NCBI RefSeq assembly: GCF_012290005.1
Contig: NZ_JAAXMS010000004.1
Span: 310,001 to 374,000, forward strand
Direction: 5' to 3'
Length of the DNA stretch: 64,000 nucleotides
From: Crateriforma spongiae
GTDB taxonomy: Bacteria; Planctomycetota; Planctomycetia; Pirellulales; Pirellulaceae
This document shows, piece after piece, positions 58,400 to 64,000 of this stretch (position 1 is its first letter; each line of letters opens with the position of its first letter). The position numbers and the translations under genes were made by a program. The notes under the pieces were generated by a model. The model saw only the letters and a program-made list of their open reading frames with translations, searched no databases and was not told the DNA's origin.

Positions 58400-60073
58400 T
58401 TAGCCCTCCCGGCGAATCGATGATGATGACGGTGCGTTCTGATCGGCCTGGTCCGACCACGGCGGTTGGATCATCGACCAGACTTTGGCGTTCACCATGC
58501 GATCGATTTCCTTGTAGAAGTTGATAGCACCCTGGAATCCGGCGTAGGGTCCGCCGTAGTCATAAGAGTGCAGTTGTTTGCATGGCACGCCCATCTTTTG
58601 AACGGCGTACTTTTCTTTGATTCCGGCACAGAAGATGTCCGGCTTCATGCGGCGAATCAGTTCTTCGGATTCGTGATGGTTGATGTCGTCGATCACCAAC
58701 GCCCTTTCCGGCATGTCGGCCATCAAGCCGTCATATTCTTTGAACTTGTATCCCGCCCGTTCACGCTCAATCGCCTTGGCGCGGTCATCGCCCCGGTAAT
58801 GATCGGGATCCGCATCGACGTGCAGTTCTTCGATGTTCCGCGAATCCGCATCGACTTTGATGTCGGGCAGCACATCGCGGCCTTCGTAATCGTCGCGGTG
58901 AGCAAACTCATAGCCGGCGGCGATGGTCTTCATGCCCAATTCGGCAAACAGTTCCTGGTAATGGTGGGCCCTTGACCCGCCGACAAACAGCATCGCTCGT
59001 TTGCCTTCACACCGAGGCTTATAGGTCTTTTGGGCTTCGAACACCGCGGGGTATTCTTCACTGATGACCGCTTCGACCTTTTCGGTCAGTTCCTGGTCGT
59101 CGAAATACTCGGCGATCTTTCGCAGGCTTTTCGCGGTCGCTTTGGCACCGATGAAGTTGACCTTGATCCAGGGCGGTCCATACTTCTTTTCCATCATGTC
59201 GGCGACATAGTTGATCGACCGGTGGCACATGACACAGTTCAATTGGGCCATGTGCGAATTGGCGAACTGATCGTAGGTGCTGTTTCCGCTGAACGTGGCC
59301 ACCAAATCGATGCCGCATCGCTGCAACAGGTCTTCGATCAAGAAGGCGTCGCCGCCGATGTTGTATTCACCCAAAAGGTTGATGGACCACTTGCCACGCT
59401 TGGTGTCGTCTTCACCCACGACGTGTTTGAAGATTTGGTTGTTGGCAATGTGGTGTCCGGCCGATTGGGAAACGCCTTTGTAACCTTCACAGCTGAAGCC
59501 AAAGACGTTGATGCCCAGTTTTTCTTTCATCTCCGCGGCGACTTGGTGGACGTCGTCGCCGATCAGGCCCACCGGACAGGTGGAAAAGACTGCGATCGCC
59601 TTGGGCTTGAAAAGTTCATAAGCCTCCTCGATCGCTTTGGCCAATTTCTTTTCACCACCGAAGATGATGTTTTCATCCTGCATGTCAGTACTGAAGCAGT
59701 ACGGCATGAAGTTGTCGTGTTCGTCGGTCGGTGCCAGCGTCTGGTTCCGGCGTGTCAGCCAGGAATAGAATCCACAGCCGATCGGGCCATGGGTGATGTT
59801 GACGATGTCACGCGTCGGTCCCAGGATCACGCCTTTGCAACCGGCATAGCTGCAACCACGTTGGGTGATCACGCCGGGAATGGTGCGTGTGTTGGCACCG
59901 ATCACCGGCAGTGAAACCAAACCGGATTCGTCCGCCTGTTTGTGATTGACGACGACCTGTTTTTCGCGTTTGCGGCGTGTCTTTTTTGGATAGGCATCCA
60001 GCAGGTCATCACGTAACGATTCGCTGGTCACGGCAACCTCGGAATCGTCATCGAAAGGTGAGTGTTCGGACAC
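58400..60073 (-). CDS. nifD: Nitrogenase MoFe protein alpha subunit
   Basis: Carries FeMo-cofactor, the N2-reducing site. 557 aa from a GTG at 60073 with AGGAG seven bases ahead. P-cluster ligands: Cys74 or 79 (RGCSYAGCKG), Cys100 (HGPIGCG), Cys166 (STCPVGLIGDD). The FeMo-co ligands Cys283 (CHRSINY) and His502 (LHSYDYGGPY) are present, as is the substrate-gating His in GVSQSAGHHIAN (207/208). An insertion of about 50 residues at roughly 396-450, and GPYAGFQGAINF after the His ligand, resemble clostridial-type rather than Azotobacter-type NifD. The residues point to a Mo-enzyme. No delta-subunit gene of V- or Fe-only systems is present. Confidence 0.98.
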   Translation of the reverse strand: MSEHSPFDDDSEVAVTSESLRDDLLDAYPKKTRRKREKQVVVNHKQADESGLVSLPVIGANTRTIPGVITQRGCSYAGCKGVILGPTRDIVNITHGPIGCGFYSWLTRRNQTLAPTDEHDNFMPYCFSTDMQDENIIFGGEKKLAKAIEEAYELFKPKAIAVFSTCPVGLIGDDVHQVAAEMKEKLGINVFGFSCEGYKGVSQSAGHHIANNQIFKHVVGEDDTKRGKWSINLLGEYNIGGDAFLIEDLLQRCGIDLVATFSGNSTYDQFANSHMAQLNCVMCHRSINYVADMMEKKYGPPWIKVNFIGAKATAKSLRKIAEYFDDQELTEKVEAVISEEYPAVFEAQKTYKPRCEGKRAMLFVGGSRAHHYQELFAELGMKTIAAGYEFAHRDDYEGRDVLPDIKVDADSRNIEELHVDADPDHYRGDDRAKAIERERAGYKFKEYDGLMADMPERALVIDDINHHESEELIRRMKPDIFCAGIKEKYAVQKMGVPCKQLHSYDYGGPYAGFQGAINFYKEIDRMVNAKVWSMIQPPWSDQADQNAPSSSSIRREG

Positions 60074-60156
60074 GGTAATTCTCCTGGAATGGCGCGTTGG
60101 CCGTGGAAAAATGAAATGCGGACGAATCGTGTTTGGTGTATGACGAAGATCGATGG

Positions 60157-61080
<924 letters not shown>

Positions 61081-61125
61081 TCAAAGACCAGTGGATCCGA
61101 GTGCCTGTTGAGAGGAGGTCCTTTG

Positions 61126-61140
61126 GCAAGGGCCGTGCCG
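61126..61140 (-). promoter_or_regulatory. Sigma-54 (-24/-12) promoter of nifH
   Basis: Read on the minus strand: CGGCAC-GGCCC-TTGC, with the invariant GG and GC separated by exactly ten bases (consensus TGGCAC-N5-TTGCW, one mismatch at the first base). It faces nifH, giving a leader of about 120 nt. It fits activation by the NifA encoded at the end of the cluster. Confidence 0.8.
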
Positions 61141-61263
61141 GCAGAATGGATTGACCGGGGCAGCAGAGTCATCCGGTCGCATCACGCGATGCCAATCGCG
61201 GTTTGAATGCCCCAAAGACCGAACGCAGGATTCGATTCGGGGGCAATTTCTTTACAAATTTCC

Positions 61264-61284
61264 GATGACACGGCGACTGTCATC
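61264..61284. promoter_or_regulatory. Dyad GATGACA-N7-TGTCATC upstream of nifH
   Basis: A perfect 7-bp inverted repeat, about 125 bp upstream of the nifH sigma-54 promoter, a typical distance for an enhancer site. It could bind NifA (a TGTC half-site in unusual orientation), a CRP/FNR-family protein or another regulator. Confidence 0.5.
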
Positions 61285-61310
61285 TTCGGCCGGTCGTTGC
61301 AACCAACACA

Positions 61311-61350
61311 TTTGTCGTGACCGAACGACGAAAGTGACATTTGTGTCGCT
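61311..61350. promoter_or_regulatory. Two adjoining dyads upstream of the divergent pair
   Basis: TTTGTCGT-N6-ACGACGAA (61311-61332, one mismatch in 8-bp arms) and AGTGACA-N4-TGTCGCT (61333-61350, one mismatch in 7-bp arms) lie back to back. ACATTTGT occurs at 61308-61315 and again at 61337-61344, about three helical turns apart. Candidate binding sites for a dimeric regulator serving nifH and/or the cNMP gene. Confidence 0.5.
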
Positions 61351-61453
61351 TGGTGTTTCCCGTTTCGGACATCGATGGAGCGACGGTTTGTGAAACAGGG
61401 CAAGCCGGGGGATCGATCTTGACCCGCCGGATCGATGCGGTTTAGCAACCGGC

Positions 61454-63283
61454 ATGGAATCTTCGCCCTCGATCGCAGTGACTCGGCCCAAACGATGGGA
61501 CGAGCCGATGGATCCGTCGATGAGCGACAGCGACGTCGCTTGGCTGCGGTCGCGCCAGCCGTTTGCGTCGCTGGATCCGTCCAGATTCCCGCGATCCACG
61601 CCGTTGGAAGGCGTGTTGAAAAACGATTGCAGGTTGCGACGTTATCAGGCCGGCGAATTGATTGTCCGCGAAGGCGACTATGGCAACAGTGCCTTTCTGG
61701 TGCTGGCCGGCCAGACGCGGTTGATGATCGATTCGCTGCGGCAAGAACAAATGGGCCGTGAAACACCGCCCCAAAAGACGTGGGCCGGAGCGTTGGCGGA
61801 ATACCTGTTTCCCAGCCGCTATCCCGAATCTCGCTCGATCGCGGCAGTGCGTCCGACCAAGGACGGAAAGTCCAGTGTCCATCACAACGACGATCACACG
61901 GCACTGTTTCTGCAAGACGTCGATGCTGTGCTGTCGGAAAACCAATCGGTGCGATTGGGGCCGGGGGAACTGTTCGGCGAAGTTGCGGCGATGTATCGGT
62001 CGCCACGGACGGCCACGGTGTTGGCGGAAACGGAGTCGGCGCTGCTGGAGATCCGTTGGCAAGGTCTGAAGCTATTGCGAAACGACCCGGGGTTTGCCGA
62101 ACAGTTGGACCAGCATTACCGCAGCCAGTGGCTGCCCCTGCATTTGCGTGAAGTCCCCCTGCTGCGGCATTTGCCCGATGATCGCATGATCAAGGTGGTG
62201 GCGGCGACTCAATTGCGATCGTTCGGGCGTCTGGCTTGGAACACCGAATATCGCAAGTCGCGAAAGCTGTCGCCAAAACAACAGATTGAATCGGAGCCGT
62301 TGGTGATCCAGCAGGGCGGTTTGCCGACGGACCTGATCATCGTCCGCGCCGGATTCGGACGTCTGTGTCAGCCGCACGGCGACGGATTTCGCACGACGGC
62401 ATACCTTGGCAAAGGACAGGTCTTTGCACTGGAGGAACTGGCCTACAACGCGACTCGGCCCGAAACTTCACCACCACGACCGATCCAGAATCAATTGCGG
62501 GCGGTCGGGTTTCTGGACACGCTGAACATTCCCGCGGAAGTCTTCGCGACGGAGATTCTGCCTTTCGTGCGGCGCAGCGAACTGCCCGCCGACGTCGGGC
62601 GACAGATGTTGCGTGATGACGATACCGGAGTATCCGGGGCCGCCAACCAATCCCAGGATCGGCGTCGACAGCCGCGCCGGGATAGCGAACCGTCGACTCG
62701 TTTGCCCGTCGTGACGGATCATCGTGCCCAGCGTTTGGATTCGACGTCGATGCTGGAGTTCGTCGTTCAAGAACGATTGAACAATGGTCGCCAGGCGATG
62801 GTGATCGATCTGGATCGGTGCACCCGCTGTGATGATTGCGTGAAAGCGTGTGCGGCGACACACGACGGAAACCCACGTTTCGCACGTACGGGTTTGCGGC
62901 ACGACCAATTCCAGTTCGTCAACGCGTGCATGCACTGTACCGATCCAGTCTGCATGATCGGGTGTCCAACCGGCGCGATCCTGCGCGACGAAGCGACGGG
63001 GGTGATTCAGATTCACGAACCGATCTGTGTCGGTTGCAAGACCTGTGCCAACGCGTGCCCCTACGACGCGATCGAGATGGTGGAGATTGTTGATCGCGCT
63101 GGGCGGCCGTACCTGGATCAACAAAACGAAAAGCCCATCGGGAAAGCGGTCAAATGCGATCTGTGCATTTCGCAGCCCGGTGGCCCGGCCTGTGTCTCGG
63201 CTTGTCCGCATGATGCATTGGTGCGAATCGATCTGAGCGAAACGAGTGAACTGCAGACCTTGATGCGGGAGCGGCGTGAATGA
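61454..63283 (+). CDS. Double cyclic-nucleotide-binding / multi-[4Fe-4S] protein
   Basis: 609 aa, no signal peptide. The N-terminal two thirds contain two cNMP-binding-type jelly rolls: CRLRRYQAGELIVREGDYGNSAFLVLAG with GPGELFGEVAAMYRSPRTATV (about 60-215), and a more divergent copy (about 225-390). From about residue 450 a ferredoxin-like domain has Cys blocks CTRCDDCVKAC, CMHCTDPVCMIGCPTGAI, CVGCKTCANACPYDA and CDLC...CVSACPHDA, enough for four [4Fe-4S] clusters as in DmsB/HybA-type electron-transfer subunits. It looks like a ligand-gated electron carrier. The next gene starts in its stop codon (ATGA) and encodes a membrane partner. Divergent from nifH, it may feed or sense electrons for nitrogen fixation, but relatives also occur without nif genes. 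Confidence 0.85.
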   Translation: MESSPSIAVTRPKRWDEPMDPSMSDSDVAWLRSRQPFASLDPSRFPRSTPLEGVLKNDCRLRRYQAGELIVREGDYGNSAFLVLAGQTRLMIDSLRQEQMGRETPPQKTWAGALAEYLFPSRYPESRSIAAVRPTKDGKSSVHHNDDHTALFLQDVDAVLSENQSVRLGPGELFGEVAAMYRSPRTATVLAETESALLEIRWQGLKLLRNDPGFAEQLDQHYRSQWLPLHLREVPLLRHLPDDRMIKVVAATQLRSFGRLAWNTEYRKSRKLSPKQQIESEPLVIQQGGLPTDLIIVRAGFGRLCQPHGDGFRTTAYLGKGQVFALEELAYNATRPETSPPRPIQNQLRAVGFLDTLNIPAEVFATEILPFVRRSELPADVGRQMLRDDDTGVSGAANQSQDRRRQPRRDSEPSTRLPVVTDHRAQRLDSTSMLEFVVQERLNNGRQAMVIDLDRCTRCDDCVKACAATHDGNPRFARTGLRHDQFQFVNACMHCTDPVCMIGCPTGAILRDEATGVIQIHEPICVGCKTCANACPYDAIEMVEIVDRAGRPYLDQQNEKPIGKAVKCDLCISQPGGPACVSACPHDALVRIDLSETSELQTLMRERRE

Positions 63284-64000
63284 ACCGTTCTTCGTCAAAC
63301 ACCACCGGCAATCCGTCGGCGGCATCGACCATGCGTCGTGGTCTGGGCTGGGCGACAGCAACATCGGCCAAGGCACTGGACCGGCTGGGGATGCGGACCG
63401 TTTGGACACAGCGGCAACGGCGGCGATGGGTTTCGCTGGCAAGCACTGTTTTGATTGCTTTGGTCTACGCCGCTTTCCATCGTGAAGTGGTCTCTTCGCT
63501 GGGGGATGCCCGCTGGTTGTCGGGATTCACACTGGCGGCATGCTTGGGTCTGTTGGTGATGATCGGAATGCGTCGGCGGATCCCGGTTTTACCGCTGGGC
63601 AACGTCAGCACTTGGACTCAAGTTCACATTTACACCGGTTTGTTCGCCGCGTTGGTGTACGTCACGCATGTACCGGTTCTGGTCGGCGACGGCTGGTTGG
63701 AGGGGACGTTGTCAGTCGCGTTCTTGGCGACCAGCCTGAGCGGATTTTACGGGCTGTACGCCAGCCGAACGGTTCCGCGACGCATCAGTCGTGTCGGAGA
63801 AGAGATTCGATTTGACCAATACGGTTGGCATCGCAGCCAATTGCACGACGCCGCGACGCGTGTCATCAGCGAGCTCAGTGACGGGGATGCCGCGCGGATC
63901 GTCAAAAGAGTCTTCGAAGACAAAGTGCAGCCGTACTTGGCTCGGCCGCTGTGTTTGTCGCAGCGACTGTATCCGACGCCACGACTCAGACAAAATTTGT
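63280..64000 (+). CDS. Membrane protein, probable cytochrome-b-like electron-transfer partner, 3' end beyond the window
   Basis: A 240-codon fragment open to the right edge, starting at an ATG that overlaps the upstream stop by 4 bp. A basic N-terminus precedes membrane segments at about residues 52-66, 76-92, 108-124 and 131-150. His112 in QVHIYTGLF and His125 in YVTHVPVLV sit in or near the third helix, 13 residues apart, resembling haem-ligand spacing in ferric-reductase/cytochrome b-like proteins. The following part is soluble. With the Fe-S protein it probably forms a membrane redox complex. Family assignment is tentative because the C-terminus is missing. Confidence 0.7.
   Translation, partial: MNRSSSNTTGNPSAASTMRRGLGWATATSAKALDRLGMRTVWTQRQRRRWVSLASTVLIALVYAAFHREVVSSLGDARWLSGFTLAACLGLLVMIGMRRRIPVLPLGNVSTWTQVHIYTGLFAALVYVTHVPVLVGDGWLEGTLSVAFLATSLSGFYGLYASRTVPRRISRVGEEIRFDQYGWHRSQLHDAATRVISELSDGDAARIVKRVFEDKVQPYLARPLCLSQRLYPTPRLRQNL

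Noticed and set aside
58400-60073. Vanadium or iron-only nitrogenase alpha subunit (VnfD/AnfD)
   Set aside because: No vnfG/anfG gene lies between D and K, and nifE, nifN, nifB and nifV in the same operon fit the molybdenum enzyme.
60074-60156. Possible nifI1/nifI2 between nifH and nifD
   Set aside because: Only 83 bp, too short for PII-like genes and with no frame.
61141-61453. Canonical NifA upstream site TGT-N10-ACA
   Set aside because: All TGT triplets in the stretch were checked by eye and none has ACA at the right spacing on either strand.

Overview
The window looks like chromosomal DNA of a planctomycete, most likely a marine member of the Pirellulaceae (Rhodopirellula and relatives). 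This is an inference from gene content and style: moderately high GC with long antisense open frames, many two- to five-gene directons, an FG-GAP/ASPIC-UnbV lipoprotein with TPRs, a NatB-type permease fused to a CPBP protease, an O-antigen-ligase-like protein, a YfhO-like giant membrane protein and a PEGA lipoprotein. No rRNA, tRNA, CRISPR array, insertion sequence or phage gene was recognised.

The most notable region is 49.2-61.1 kb on the minus strand. It is a compact molybdenum-nitrogenase cluster in the order nifH-nifD-nifK-nifE-nifN-nifB-[2Fe-2S] ferredoxin-nifV-nifA. All six catalytic and cofactor-assembly genes (HDKENB) keep their ligand residues. NifD has an internal insertion and NifK a short N-terminus, as in clostridial-type enzymes. 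A good sigma-54 (-24/-12) promoter lies 133 bp upstream of nifH. The sigma-54 activator NifA is the last gene of the same string, which implies positive autoregulation. No nifI1/I2, nifL, draT/draG, nifU/S/X/W/Z or mod genes are visible. Divergent from nifH is a translationally coupled pair: a double cyclic-nucleotide-binding/multi-[4Fe-4S] protein and a membrane protein with cytochrome-b-like histidines, which runs off the right edge. The shared intergenic region carries three dyad symmetries.

Left of the nif cluster the layout is as follows. 0-8 kb: phosphofructokinase (cut by the left edge), an anchored alpha/beta hydrolase, acetyl-CoA synthetase, and an ABC exporter whose permease is fused to a CPBP protease. 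8-16.7 kb: homoserine dehydrogenase, SurE, CsrA, a WS/DGAT-like acyltransferase, a beta-lactamase-fold serine hydrolase, MtnA and a DapA-family lyase. 16.9-24 kb: an IlvD/Edd-type dehydratase directly behind glnE, then the primary-type sigma factor, closed by a strong terminator. 24-31 kb: an RNase H-fold protein that has lost its catalytic residues, glgB with a terminator, a bacterioferritin-like protein, a small hypothetical, and pheS-rplT-rpmI. 31-43.7 kb: a hypothetical membrane-anchored protein, an O-antigen-ligase-like protein, the TPR/FG-GAP lipoprotein, and an RND pump with adaptor and TetR regulator with a candidate operator. 44-49 kb: a PEGA lipoprotein, a YfhO-like protein, and a divergent DUF368/UppP pair that together suggest undecaprenyl-phosphate recycling.

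The best candidates for something not fully described are the planctomycete nif operon with its embedded activator and its divergent cNMP/Fe-S/membrane module, the Cys-rich C-terminal extension of NifE, the catalytically dead RNase H homologue beside glgB, and a GlnE whose deadenylylase domain has lost its canonical aspartate pair.
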